Source of the DNA: Salsipaludibacter sp963735045
Lineage (GTDB): Bacteria > Actinomycetota > Nitriliruptoria > Nitriliruptorales > Nitriliruptoraceae
Assembly: GCA_963735045.1 (NCBI GenBank)
Contig: CAVTIZ010000002.1
Location: 434,001-498,000 of the forward strand
Direction: 5' to 3'
Length of the DNA: 64,000 bases
Shown one piece after another: positions 34,609-43,293 of the stretch. A program made the position numbers and the translations under genes. Position 1 is the first letter of the stretch. The number at the start of each line of letters is the position of its first letter. Under the pieces are notes generated by a model that was not told where the DNA came from, searched no databases, and worked only from the letters and a program-made list of their open reading frames with translations.

Positions 34609-35718
34609 GTGGCAGACATGGACATCGGTGGTGGCCGCACGGCGCGGCAGGCCGTCGACCTCGACGACCTGTCCCTGGTCCCGACCCGTCGGACCCGGGA
34701 CCGCGAGCTCGTGGACCTGGGATGGGACTTCGACGCCTACCACCTCGACCTGCCCCTGCTCAGCGCGCCACTGGACGCCGTGACCTCGCCCGCGACGGCG
34801 GCCGCCATCGGCGAACTCGGCGGCCTCGGGGTGCTCAACCTCGAGGGTGTGTGGACCCGCTACGACGACCCCGTCGAGGTGCTGGCCGAGATCGCGACGC
34901 TGGCACCCGGCCCGGCGGCCACGGCCCGGCTCCAACAGCTCTACGACGAGCCGGTCCGCGACGAGCTGATCGGTCGTCGGGTCGAGGAGCTGGCGTCGTC
35001 GGGGTTCGCGGCCGGCTCGCTGACGCCCCAGAAGACCGGCCGCTACCACGCCGCGGCCCTGGAGGCGGGGCTGGACGTGCTGGTCGTCCAGGGGGTCGCC
35101 GTCAGTGCCCAGCACGTCACCGAGCGCGACACCGATCCGCTCGACCTGCGTGACTTCACCGCCCGCTACGACATCCCGGTCGTGGTCGGCGGGGTCGCCT
35201 CCGGGCAGGCCGCCGCGCACCTGATGCGCACCGGCGCCATCGGGGTGCTGGTGGGCATGGGGCGCTCCAGCGTGTCCACCACCGACGCCGCGCTGGGCAT
35301 CGGCGTGCCCCGGGCGACCGCCATCGCCGAGGTGGCCGCGGCACGCAACCGCTACCTCATGGACTCCGGTCGCTACGTCCAGGTCATCGCCTCCGGCGGC
35401 CTGCGGACCGGTGGCGACGTGGCCAAGGCGATTGCCTGTGGCGCGGACGCGGTGATGGTCGGGCGCGCGCTCGCCGCGGCCGAGGAGGCTCCGGGACAGG
35501 GCGCCTACTGGGGCCTGTCGGCGGCCCACCACGAGCTGCCGCGTGGTCGCTTCGAGCACGTCGACCAGCTCGGCACCCTCGAGCAGCTGCTCATCGGCCC
35601 GGCCCATCGCGACGACGGCACGGTCAACCTGTTCGGTGGCCTGCGCCGGGCGATGTCGGTGTGCGGGGCCCGGACCCGTCGCGACCTCCAGCGCGTCGAC
35701 CTGGCGGTGCGCCCGTGA
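34609..35718 (+). CDS. guaB3: GuaB3 family IMP dehydrogenase-related protein
   Basis: A 369-residue TIM-barrel protein of the GuaB3 group. Seen: DIGGGRTARQAVDLDDLSLVP, LPLLSAPLDAVTSP, GGLGVLNLEGVWTRYDDP, VVVGGVASGQAAAHLMRTGAIGVLVGMG, IASGGLRTGGDVAKAIACGADAVMVG and the C-terminal NLFGGLRRAMSVCG. It lacks the CBS pair and the catalytic Cys of true IMP dehydrogenase: the loop reads SVSTTDA instead of S-x-CTT. Cyanobacterial GuaB3 has been reported as a GMP reductase, so an IMP dehydrogenase role should not be assumed. GAGGGG precedes the GTG. It overlaps guaA by 4 nt. Confidence 0.92.
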   Translation: MADMDIGGGRTARQAVDLDDLSLVPTRRTRDRELVDLGWDFDAYHLDLPLLSAPLDAVTSPATAAAIGELGGLGVLNLEGVWTRYDDPVEVLAEIATLAPGPAATARLQQLYDEPVRDELIGRRVEELASSGFAAGSLTPQKTGRYHAAALEAGLDVLVVQGVAVSAQHVTERDTDPLDLRDFTARYDIPVVVGGVASGQAAAHLMRTGAIGVLVGMGRSSVSTTDAALGIGVPRATAIAEVAAARNRYLMDSGRYVQVIASGGLRTGGDVAKAIACGADAVMVGRALAAAEEAPGQGAYWGLSAAHHELPRGRFEHVDQLGTLEQLLIGPAHRDDGTVNLFGGLRRAMSVCGARTRRDLQRVDLAVRP

Positions 35719-37328
35719 CCGTGGGGGACACCGCCGCGGCCGTGCCGGACGGGACCACCCGTGGCACGGCGATGACCCCCGACGACGTCCCCACCGTGCT
35801 GGTGGTGGACTTCGGTGCGCAGTATGCCCAGTTGATCGCCCGGCGCGTCCGGGAGGCCCGAGTCCACTCCGAGATCGTGCCCGCGACGATCAGTGCTGCC
35901 GAGGTCGCCGACCGGGGCCCCGCCGCGCTCGTGCTGTCGGGCGGTCCCGCCAGCGTCTACGCCGACGGCGCCCCCACGATGGACCCGGCGATCCTCGAAC
36001 TCGGGATCCCGACCCTGGGCATCTGCTACGGCCAGCAGTTGATGGTGCAGCTGCTGGGTGGGCGGGTGAGCCACTCCGACGTGGCCGAGTACGGCCACAC
36101 ACGCCTGGACGCGGACGCCGACGGGGTGTTGCTGGCCGGCACCGCGACCGCGCAGTCCGTGTGGATGTCGCACCGCGACGCCGTGGCCGAGGCACCACCG
36201 GGCTTCGTGGTGACCGGACGCACCGCGGCAGCACCCTGCGCCGTCGTCGAGGACGCACGGCGCGGGCTGTTCGGCGTCCAGTACCACCCGGAGGTGTCGC
36301 ACACCACGGAGGGCCAGGCGGTCCTGGAGGCATTCCTGTACCGCGGGGCCGGGCTGTCACCCGACTGGACCCCCGACAACATCATCGACGACCTGGTCGA
36401 TTCCATCCGCGCCCAGGTGGGTGACCGACCCGTGCTGTGCGGTCTGTCCGGCGGCGTGGACTCATCGGTGGCCGCCGCCCTGGTCCACCGCGCGGTCGGC
36501 GACCAGTTGACCTGCGTCTTCGTCGACCACGGCCTGATGCGCCACGACGAGGGCGCGCAGGTCGAGGCAACCTTCCGGGACCACTTCCACGTGGACCTGG
36601 TCCACGTCCACGCCCAGGAGCGCTTCCTGGACCGGCTCGCGGGGGTCGTGGATCCCGAGGCGAAGCGCAAGGTCATCGGCGAGGCCTTCATCCGCGAGTT
36701 CGAGACCGCGGCCCGCGACATCTACGCCGACGCCCCCGGGACGAAGTACCTCGTGCAGGGCACGCTGTACCCCGACGTGATCGAGTCGGGGGGGTCCGAC
36801 TCGGCGTCGACCATCAAGTCCCACCACAACGTCGGCGGGCTCCCCGACGACCTCGACTTCGACCTCGTCGAGCCGTTGCGCGACCTGTTCAAGGACGAGG
36901 TCCGCGAGCTGGGCACCGAGCTCGGCCTACCCGACGCGATCGTCGGGCGCCAGCCGTTCCCCGGTCCCGGCCTGGGCGTGCGGATCGTGGGCGAGGTCAC
37001 CCGTGAACGACTCGACCTGGTGCGTGCGGCCGACCGCATCGCGCTGGACGAGTTCCGTGCCGCGAACCTCGAGGACGTGCTGTGGCAGTCCTACGCGGCC
37101 CTGCTGACCGTGCGCTCGGTGGGCGTGCAGGGGGACGGCCGCACCTACGGCCACCCGATCGTGATCCGGGCCGTCACCTCCGAGGACGCGATGACGGCGG
37201 ACTGGGCCCGGGTGCCCCACGAGGTGCTGGCGCGGATCTCGTCGCGCATCACCAACGAGGTCGTGGGCGTCAACCGCGTGGTCTACGACATCACGTCCAA
37301 GCCTCCCGGCACCATCGAGTGGGAGTGA
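35715..37328 (+). CDS. guaA: GMP synthase (glutamine-hydrolysing)
   Basis: A 537-residue enzyme that aminates XMP to GMP. The amidotransferase domain shows VLVVDFGAQYAQLI, the nucleophile in GICYGQQLM, and the His/Glu pair in YHPEVSHT. The ATP-pyrophosphatase domain shows the P-loop SGGVDSSVAA, and the dimerisation domain ends in the invariant KPPGTIEWE. The GTG at 35715 overlaps the guaB3 stop. The ATG at 35772 would give 518 residues, closer to typical length, and is a real alternative. guaB3-guaA adjacency is conserved in actinobacteria. Confidence 0.96.
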   Translation: MTVGDTAAAVPDGTTRGTAMTPDDVPTVLVVDFGAQYAQLIARRVREARVHSEIVPATISAAEVADRGPAALVLSGGPASVYADGAPTMDPAILELGIPTLGICYGQQLMVQLLGGRVSHSDVAEYGHTRLDADADGVLLAGTATAQSVWMSHRDAVAEAPPGFVVTGRTAAAPCAVVEDARRGLFGVQYHPEVSHTTEGQAVLEAFLYRGAGLSPDWTPDNIIDDLVDSIRAQVGDRPVLCGLSGGVDSSVAAALVHRAVGDQLTCVFVDHGLMRHDEGAQVEATFRDHFHVDLVHVHAQERFLDRLAGVVDPEAKRKVIGEAFIREFETAARDIYADAPGTKYLVQGTLYPDVIESGGSDSASTIKSHHNVGGLPDDLDFDLVEPLRDLFKDEVRELGTELGLPDAIVGRQPFPGPGLGVRIVGEVTRERLDLVRAADRIALDEFRAANLEDVLWQSYAALLTVRSVGVQGDGRTYGHPIVIRAVTSEDAMTADWARVPHEVLARISSRITNEVVGVNRVVYDITSKPPGTIEWE

Positions 37329-37335
37329 CTCCGGG

Positions 37336-37362
37336 GCGCCACGGCCCGTTCCGGAGTGGCGC
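37336..37362 (+). terminator. possible terminator after guaA
   Basis: GCGCCAC and GTGGCGC pair as a 7-bp stem around a 13-nt loop, shortly after the guaA stop. Confidence 0.35.
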
Positions 37363-37472
37363 GGCGACCGCGCCCGCGGCTCGGGGCGTCTCAGGGGGGT
37401 GGTGGGGCGGACCCTGAGGCCGAGCGCTCCTGCGCCCGGCACGATGGGTCCACCACACCAGGAGGACCATCC

Positions 37473-38171
37473 ATGAGCACCTGTGCAGCCTGCGGGTCCG
37501 AGACCGTCGCCGACGCCACCTGCGTCGTGTGCGGCGCCGAGCCGGACGCGATCGACCCGACGACGTCGGCCCCCGACGCCTTCGGCACGCCGGAGGACCA
37601 GACGCCCGCGCAACCGACGCCCAGCCGCGCACCGGACGGCCCCGGGGCCGTCGCCGTCGCGACCGCGCCCCCGCCGCCCCCCGCCGCGCCCGGTCCCGGA
37701 CCGCGCCCGTCATCACCCCCCGGCCCGCCCCCGCCACCGGCGATCGGTGGCGACGACGGGTCGGTCGCCGCGCCGCCGTCGCGTGCCCTGGTCCCGCCCC
37801 AGCCCGGGGCCGTCCCGGTGGACGAGTCGGCGCGCAACTGGGGCATGGTCACCCACCTGTCCGCCCTGGTGTCCGCCGGACTGGGCGGGCTGATCTTCCT
37901 CGGCCCGCTGTTGGTGTGGCTGGTGAAGAAGGACGACGACCCGTTCGTGGCCCACCACGCCACCGAGGCGCTCAACTTCAACCTCTCCATGACCCTGTAC
38001 ACGGTCCTGGGGGTCCTGCTGGTGTTCACCGTGATCGGGATCCCGCTGACGATCCTGATGGCGCTCATCGGGTTCCCACTGTGGTTCGTGGCCTCGATCG
38101 TGGCGGCCGTGCGCGCCCAGCGTGGCGAGGGCTTCCGGTACCCACTGACGATCCGACTCGTCCGGGAGTGA
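37473..38171 (+). CDS. DUF4870 membrane protein with N-terminal zinc ribbon
   Basis: A 232-residue protein. An N-terminal Cys4 ribbon (Cys4, 7, 17, 20) is followed by about 100 residues of Pro/Ala/Gly-rich linker, then a DUF4870 (Tic20-like) domain with about three hydrophobic segments. The domain includes NWGMVTHLSALVSAGL, KKDDDPFVAHHATEALNFNLS, and FRYPLTIRLVR. AGGAGGA lies 6 nt before the ATG. Function is unknown; the family is widespread in actinobacteria. A strong hairpin follows the stop. Confidence 0.88.
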   Translation: MSTCAACGSETVADATCVVCGAEPDAIDPTTSAPDAFGTPEDQTPAQPTPSRAPDGPGAVAVATAPPPPPAAPGPGPRPSSPPGPPPPPAIGGDDGSVAAPPSRALVPPQPGAVPVDESARNWGMVTHLSALVSAGLGGLIFLGPLLVWLVKKDDDPFVAHHATEALNFNLSMTLYTVLGVLLVFTVIGIPLTILMALIGFPLWFVASIVAAVRAQRGEGFRYPLTIRLVRE

Positions 38172-38210
38172 GCCGCGGTCGGTTCTGCCCGGACCGCCGT
38201 CGCCGACACC

Positions 38211-38241
38211 ACGCCCGTCCCCGTCCTGCGGGGGCGGGCGT
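38211..38241 (+). terminator. terminator after the DUF4870 gene
   Basis: A 13-bp stem (38211-38223 with 38229-38241, one G-U pair) encloses TCCTG, 39 nt after the stop. Confidence 0.7.
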
Positions 38242-38313
38242 CGTCGTCGACCGCCGCTCCACGGGTGGTGCCCACCTCGCCGATCGCGACGCCCCGGGGT
38301 CGCATGCCGTCGA

Positions 38314-38319
38314 TAGCCT
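38314..38319 (+). promoter_or_regulatory. -10 box for pcrA
   Basis: TAGCCT, 77 nt before the GTG at 38397. Fits TANNNT. Confidence 0.35.
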
Positions 38320-38396
38320 CGCCAGCACGCCGAGGTCGGCCCCCGCCGGGCCCCCGGCGTCCTCCCCACGCCCCAGGACCACCAGGACCCGCGCAC

Positions 38397-40688
38397 GTGA
38401 CCGACATCGACGACGCCATCGCCCGGGCCCGCGCCCGCGCCGCCGGCGACGGTGCGGCCACCGACCGTGACGACCTGGACCGGGACGTGCCGGTGCCACC
38501 ACGGCGGCGTGGGCGTGCGGGCCCGTTGGAGGGGCTCAACCCCGAGCAGCGCGAGGCGGTCGAGACCACCGAGGGCCCCGTGCTGGTCATCGCGGGGGCA
38601 GGGTCGGGCAAGACCCGGGTGCTGACCCACCGCATCGCCCACCTGATCGACTCCGGCGTCAGTCCGTTCGCGATCCTGGCGATCACGTTCACCAACAAGG
38701 CCGCCGGCGAGATGGCCGAACGCGTGTCGGCCCAGGTGGGGACGCGTCTGGGCGACAAGATGTGGGTCACCACGTTCCACAAGGCCGCCGTGCGCATCCT
38801 GCGACGCGAGCTGGGACGGCTCGGGTACCAGTCGTCGTTCACGATCTACGACGCCCAGGACTCGCGTCGCCTCCTGAAGCGCATCCTCAAGGACCAGGGG
38901 ATCGACGACCGCAAGCTGTCCCCGCGGACCGTCCAGTACGCCATCAGTGCCGCCAAGGACGAACTGGTCGACTTCGAGACCTACCGCGACACCGCCGGTC
39001 CGTGGCCCGAACCGATCATCGCCGACGTCTACCGCGACTACCAGCACCAGTTGCTGGCCAACAACGCGCTGGACTTCGACGACCTCATCATGAAGACCGT
39101 CGAGGTCTTCCAGATCTTTCCCGAGGTGCTCACGCACTGGCAGCAGCGCTTTCCGTACCTGATGGTCGACGAGTACCAGGACACCAACCGGGCCCAGTAC
39201 CACCTGGTCAACCTGCTGGCGGCCGGCGAGCGCAACCTGATGGTCGTGGGGGACCCGGACCAGAGCGTCTACCGCTTCCGCGGGGCGACCATCCGCAACA
39301 TCCTCGACTTCGGCGACGACTACCCGGACGCGACGGTCATCCCGCTGACGCGCAACTACCGCTCGACGCAGACCATCCTGGATGCCGCGAACGCGGTGAT
39401 CCGTCACAACCCGGACCGTTCCGACAAGGACCTGTGGACCGACCGTGGGGCGGGGGCCCCGGTGACGCTGTACCACGCCACCGACGAACACGACGAGGCG
39501 GCCTGGATCGCCGAGCGGGTCGAGCACCTGCGTGCCTCCACCGAGCTCGGGTTCGACGACATGGCCGTGTTCTACCGCACCAATGCGCAGTCGCGTGTGC
39601 TCGAGGACGTCTTCATGCGCGTGGGCACGCCCCACCAGGTCATCGGCGGTGTCCGCTTCTACGAGCGACGGGAGATCAAGGACCTGCTGGCCTACGCCCG
39701 GTTGCTGGTCAACCCGTCCGACGACGAGGCGGCCCGACGCGTGGTCAACGTCCCCAAGCGTGGCGTCGGGGACAAGACCGAGCAGGCCGTGGCCGACCAC
39801 GCGGCGGTCACCGGGTCGTCGTTCCTGGACGCGGCGCGTGGCGTGGCCGATGTCACCACGCTCGGTCCCCGCGCCGTCAACGCCGTCACGGGCTTCGTCG
39901 ACCTGCTCGACGAGCTGGCCGGGGTGGCCGACGACCCGGAGGTGGGCGTCGCCGACCTGGTCCAGGCCATGTGGGAGCGCACCGGCTACCTCGAGGAGCT
40001 GCTGGAGGGCAACACCATCGAGGGCCTCACCCGCGAGGAGAACCTGCGCGAGCTGCAGTCGGTGGCCCGGGAGTTCGAGGCGCGCGGCGGGGTGGGGCTG
40101 GGTCCGTTCCTCGAGTCGGTGTCGCTGGTGTCCGAGCAGGACCAGCTCGACGACGAGGCCGAGCAGGCCGAGGACCTCGGGCGGGTCACCATGATGACGC
40201 TGCACAACGCCAAGGGGCTGGAGTACCCCGTGGTGTTCCTGGTCGGGCTGGAGGACGGCGTGTTCCCGCACGTGCGCTCGATGGACGACCCCGAGGAGCT
40301 GGCCGAGGAGCGCCGGCTGGCCTACGTGGGGATCACGCGGGCCGAGCAGCACCTGTTCCTGACCCACGCCGACCGCCGCATGCTGTGGGGCGGCTCGTCG
40401 TACAACCCGCCGTCGCGCTTCCTCGACGAGATCCCGGGTGGCCTGCTGGCCCACGAGGCCGCGACCGGCAGCGACTCGGCAGCCAAGCGCGTGCGCGACC
40501 GCGAGGTCCTGGAACTGGACGGGGTCGAGTTCCAGGTGGGCGACCTGGTCGTGCACACCAGCTATGGCGACGGCGTGATCCAGTCCCTGGCCGGGTCCGG
40601 CGACGACGCCGAGGCGACCGTGGACTTCGACGAGGTCGGTCGCAAGCAGCTGCTGCTGGCCTACGCCCCCCTGGTCCGCGCCTCCTGA
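38397..40688 (+). CDS. pcrA: ATP-dependent DNA helicase PcrA/UvrD
   Basis: A 763-residue superfamily 1A helicase for repair and replication restart. Motifs in order: Q motif GLNPEQREAV, I AGAGSGKT, Ia AITFTNKAAGEM, II VDEYQDTN, III GDPDQSVYRFRGA, IV RNYRSTQTIL, V TLHNAKGLEYPVVFL and VI RRLAYVGITRAEQHL. The C-terminus carries the PcrA/UvrD Tudor-like segment (FQVGDLVVHTSYGDGVIQSL) that binds RNA polymerase in other bacteria. About 45 Arg/Asp-rich residues precede the Q motif. The GTG at 38397 is chosen over upstream codons with no homology. It lies near sucC-sucD, as in mycobacteria. Confidence 0.95.
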   Translation: MTDIDDAIARARARAAGDGAATDRDDLDRDVPVPPRRRGRAGPLEGLNPEQREAVETTEGPVLVIAGAGSGKTRVLTHRIAHLIDSGVSPFAILAITFTNKAAGEMAERVSAQVGTRLGDKMWVTTFHKAAVRILRRELGRLGYQSSFTIYDAQDSRRLLKRILKDQGIDDRKLSPRTVQYAISAAKDELVDFETYRDTAGPWPEPIIADVYRDYQHQLLANNALDFDDLIMKTVEVFQIFPEVLTHWQQRFPYLMVDEYQDTNRAQYHLVNLLAAGERNLMVVGDPDQSVYRFRGATIRNILDFGDDYPDATVIPLTRNYRSTQTILDAANAVIRHNPDRSDKDLWTDRGAGAPVTLYHATDEHDEAAWIAERVEHLRASTELGFDDMAVFYRTNAQSRVLEDVFMRVGTPHQVIGGVRFYERREIKDLLAYARLLVNPSDDEAARRVVNVPKRGVGDKTEQAVADHAAVTGSSFLDAARGVADVTTLGPRAVNAVTGFVDLLDELAGVADDPEVGVADLVQAMWERTGYLEELLEGNTIEGLTREENLRELQSVAREFEARGGVGLGPFLESVSLVSEQDQLDDEAEQAEDLGRVTMMTLHNAKGLEYPVVFLVGLEDGVFPHVRSMDDPEELAEERRLAYVGITRAEQHLFLTHADRRMLWGGSSYNPPSRFLDEIPGGLLAHEAATGSDSAAKRVRDREVLELDGVEFQVGDLVVHTSYGDGVIQSLAGSGDDAEATVDFDEVGRKQLLLAYAPLVRAS

Positions 40689-40740
40689 CCGGCCGCCGGC
40701 CCGGCAGACCCGCCGTCGCCGCGCCCGGCCGTGGAGCGGG

Positions 40741-41415
40741 TCAGCGGCAGGCGGTCACCTCGGTGGTGTCCGTCGGTCGGGGTCCCTCCCGGCGACGGGT
40801 CGGATCCACGTAGGCCACCCCGTCATGGACGACCACGGGATGGCGCGCCAGGGACGCCACGCCGAAGCCGCGGCCCGTCCCGGCGTGCCAGCTCGCCGGC
40901 CTGCCGTGCACCATCCCCTCCACGCGACGCGACGCGGCGCAGTAGGCCAGGTCGAGCCGGGCCCGGTCGGCGAAGGCCACCGCCGGACCCCCCGCGGTGA
41001 CCAGCAGGGTGTCGACCTCCGGCAGCGCCACCCCACCCTCGACGGTGGCGATCGCCGCCGTCGCCACGAACGGTGCCCCCGGGGGCCCGGACGTCGACCA
41101 CCACGCGATGCCGGCGGCGAGCACGGCGAGCCCGGCCAGCGCGGCCCCCAGGACCCACTGCAGCCCCAGGGGCGAGCGCAGCACGATCTTGCGGGCACGC
41201 GCCGATGCCCGGGGCGGGAGGTAGCCGGACGGCCCGAACGCCGGGTCCGTGTCGTCGTTGCCCGCCGCAGGGCCGGGAACGCCGGTGGGATCTGGCGTGG
41301 TGTCGGGGTCGGGGCCGGGGCCTGGCTCGGGGCCTGGGCCTGGGCCTGGGCCGGGGCCTGGGTCGGGGCCTGGGTCGGGGCCTGGGTCGGGGTTGGGGGC
41401 AATGTCGTCGGCCAT
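40741..41415 (-). CDS. single-pass membrane protein with Pro-Gly-Pro repeat N-terminus
   Basis: A 224-residue protein with no recognised family. Residues 1-55 are built from PDPGPGPGP-type repeats, encoded by a tandem DNA repeat. One transmembrane helix lies near residues 85-106, and an extracytoplasmic domain of about 115 residues follows, including DLAYCAASRRVEGMVHG and HPVVVHDGVAYVDPT. No ribosome-binding site precedes the ATG, but a TACGGT -10 box ends 7 nt before it, so the transcript may be leaderless. It lies alone between pcrA and the B12-subunit gene. Confidence 0.75.
   Translation of the reverse strand: MADDIAPNPDPGPDPGPDPGPGPGPGPGPEPGPGPDPDTTPDPTGVPGPAAGNDDTDPAFGPSGYLPPRASARARKIVLRSPLGLQWVLGAALAGLAVLAAGIAWWSTSGPPGAPFVATAAIATVEGGVALPEVDTLLVTAGGPAVAFADRARLDLAYCAASRRVEGMVHGRPASWHAGTGRGFGVASLARHPVVVHDGVAYVDPTRRREGPRPTDTTEVTACR
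41283..41397 (-). repeat. coding tandem repeat (PGP units)
   Basis: Repeats of GGCCTGGGCC and GGGTCGGGGCCT-like units on the plus strand encode the Pro-Gly-Pro N-terminus of the membrane protein on the minus strand. Confidence 0.75.
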
Positions 41416-41422
41416 GCGCCGA

Positions 41423-41428
41423 ACCGTA
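41423..41428 (-). promoter_or_regulatory. -10 box placed for a leaderless transcript
   Basis: TACGGT on the minus strand is separated from the ATG at 41415 by exactly 7 nt, the spacing expected when transcription starts at the start codon. Confidence 0.5.
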
Positions 41429-41512
41429 CCGGTGGGCCCGGACCCCGCCGGGGACCGGGCCGGCTCCTGCGCCGCCGCGTCGGGCGGCCGCCTTGGGGGG
41501 GTGGTCGGCGAC

Positions 41513-41518
41513 TACGCT
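41513..41518 (+). promoter_or_regulatory. -10 box for the B12-subunit gene
   Basis: TACGCT, 22 nt before an in-frame ATG (41541) and 55 nt before the preferred GTG (41574). Confidence 0.4.
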
Positions 41519-41573
41519 GGGACGACGGGCCGGTGCCGGGATGGGCCGGTCACCGTCGACCGAGGACGAGATC

Positions 41574-41990
41574 GTGGCACTGCGGGTGATCGTGGCCAAA
41601 CCGGGCCTGGACGGCCACGACCGTGGCGCCAAGGTCGTCGCCCGGGCCCTGCGCGACTCCGGCTGCGAGGTCATCTACACCGGCCTGCACCAGACCCCGG
41701 CCCAGATCGTGGCCGCGGCGATCCAGGAGGACGCGGCCGCCATCGGGCTGTCGATCCACTCGGGCGCCCACATGACGCTGTTCCCCAAGGTCGTCGAGCT
41801 GCTCCGCGAGGAGGGTGCCGACGACATCGTGGTGTTCGGTGGCGGCATCATCCCCGACGCCGACATCGAGGCCCTGCATGAGCAGGGCGTCGCGGCGATC
41901 TTCACGCCCGGCACCCCGATGAAGACGATCACCGACTGGGTCCACGCCACCATCCCGGACGACCGTGCCACGGCCGTCGCCTCCGGCTAG
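41574..41990 (+). CDS. methylmalonyl-CoA mutase-type B12-binding subunit
   Basis: A 138-residue protein consisting only of the cobalamin-binding domain. Seen: RVIVAKPGLDGHDRGAKVVARAL with the DxHxxG cobalt-ligand motif, EVIYTGLHQTPAQIVAAA, the GLSIHSGAHMTLFPKV phosphate/base site, and FGGGIIPDADIEAL. It matches the separate C-terminal subunit of split methylmalonyl-CoA or isobutyryl-CoA mutases, whose large subunit is not in this window. The GTG at 41574 has GAGGA 7 nt upstream; the ATG at 41541 would add 11 residues. It precedes sucCD, fitting propionate or C4-acyl-CoA conversion to succinyl-CoA. Confidence 0.88.
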   Translation: MALRVIVAKPGLDGHDRGAKVVARALRDSGCEVIYTGLHQTPAQIVAAAIQEDAAAIGLSIHSGAHMTLFPKVVELLREEGADDIVVFGGGIIPDADIEALHEQGVAAIFTPGTPMKTITDWVHATIPDDRATAVASG

Positions 41991-42083
41991 GACCCGCCGG
42001 CGCGCTGGTCGACCCGTCGGCCCCGCCGTACCCGCACGGTCGCGTCGACCGCTCCCGACCGCTTCCCCAGCAAGGACACCTGC

Positions 42084-43250
42084 ATGGATCTCGTCGAGTA
42101 CCAGGGCAAGCAGCTCTTCGGCCGCAACGGCGTGCCGGTCCCGCCCCCCGGGGCCGTGTGCACCACGGTCGAGGAGGTGACCGCCGCTGCCGAGGAGCTC
42201 GGGCCGGTCACCGTCGTCAAGGCCCAGGTCAAGACCGGCGGGCGCGGGAAGGCCGGTGGGGTCAAGGTCGCGCCAACGCCCGAGGAGGCCACCGCCGCGG
42301 CCACGGACATCTTCGGGCTGGACATCAAGGGCCACACCGTCAACGTGGTCTACGTGGAACCGGCCAGCGACATCGCCGAGGAGTACTACCTGTCGATCAT
42401 GCACGATCGGGTCAACAAGGGCTACCTCGTGATCGCCTCGAAGGAGGGTGGGGTCGACATCGAAGAGGTCAACCGCACGAACCCGGACGCGGTCGTCAAG
42501 CAGACGCTGCTGCCGTCGGAGACCAGCGACGGGCTGCCCACCGACACCGCCCGGGACATCCTGGCGCGGGCCGCCCTGCCCGACGAGGTCCTGGACCAGG
42601 CCGCCGACCTGCTGGTCGCGCTGTTCGGCGCCATGATGGCCGAGGACGCGACGCTGGTCGAGATCAACCCCCTGGTGCGCACCACCGACGACCGGGTCAT
42701 CGCCCTGGACTCGAAGGTGACCCTGGACGGCAACGCCGCGTTCCGCCACGACGACTACCAGGAATGGGAGGTCGAGGGCCTGGAGGTGGCGGACCCGCTG
42801 GAGCGCCGCGCCAAGGAGCAGGGCATCCAGTACGTCCGGCTGGACGGCGAGGTCGGCGTGCTGGGCAACGGTGCCGGGCTGGTCATGGCCACCCTGGACG
42901 TGGTCGCCCAGGCCGGTGGTCGGGCCGCGGACTTCCTCGACATCGGCGGGGGTGCCTCGGCCGACGTGATGGCGGAGTCCCTGGCGCTGGTGCTGTCCGA
43001 CGAGCGCGTCGACAGCGTGTTCATCAACGTCTTCGGCGGCATCACCCGCGGCGAGCAGGTGGCCAACGGGATCCTCGAGGCCTGTGACCGGCTGGGGGAC
43101 TTCCCCCAGAAGCTGGTCGTGCGCCTCGACGGCACCAACGCCGAGGAGGGCCGTGCCATCCTCACCGAGGCCGACCACCCCAGCGTGGTGTCGGCACCGA
43201 CCATGTCCGAGGCCGCCGAGACCGCCGTCGAGCTGGCGCAGCGGGCCTGA
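42084..43250 (+). CDS. sucC: succinyl-CoA synthetase (ADP-forming) subunit beta
   Basis: A 388-residue ATP-grasp subunit of the TCA enzyme. Seen: MDLVEYQGKQLFGRNGVPVPPP, VKAQVKTGGRGKAGGVK, the metal-binding LVEINPLV and LDSKVTLDGNA, the phosphate/CoA segment GAGLVMATLDVV, and the terminal domain motif VFINVFGGITRGEQVA. AGCAAGGA precedes the ATG. sucD follows after 43 bp, so the two form an operon. Confidence 0.96.
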   Translation: MDLVEYQGKQLFGRNGVPVPPPGAVCTTVEEVTAAAEELGPVTVVKAQVKTGGRGKAGGVKVAPTPEEATAAATDIFGLDIKGHTVNVVYVEPASDIAEEYYLSIMHDRVNKGYLVIASKEGGVDIEEVNRTNPDAVVKQTLLPSETSDGLPTDTARDILARAALPDEVLDQAADLLVALFGAMMAEDATLVEINPLVRTTDDRVIALDSKVTLDGNAAFRHDDYQEWEVEGLEVADPLERRAKEQGIQYVRLDGEVGVLGNGAGLVMATLDVVAQAGGRAADFLDIGGGASADVMAESLALVLSDERVDSVFINVFGGITRGEQVANGILEACDRLGDFPQKLVVRLDGTNAEEGRAILTEADHPSVVSAPTMSEAAETAVELAQRA

Positions 43251-43293
43251 CGCCCGACCCCTCCATCGCGCCCCCCCGTACAAGGAGTCATCC

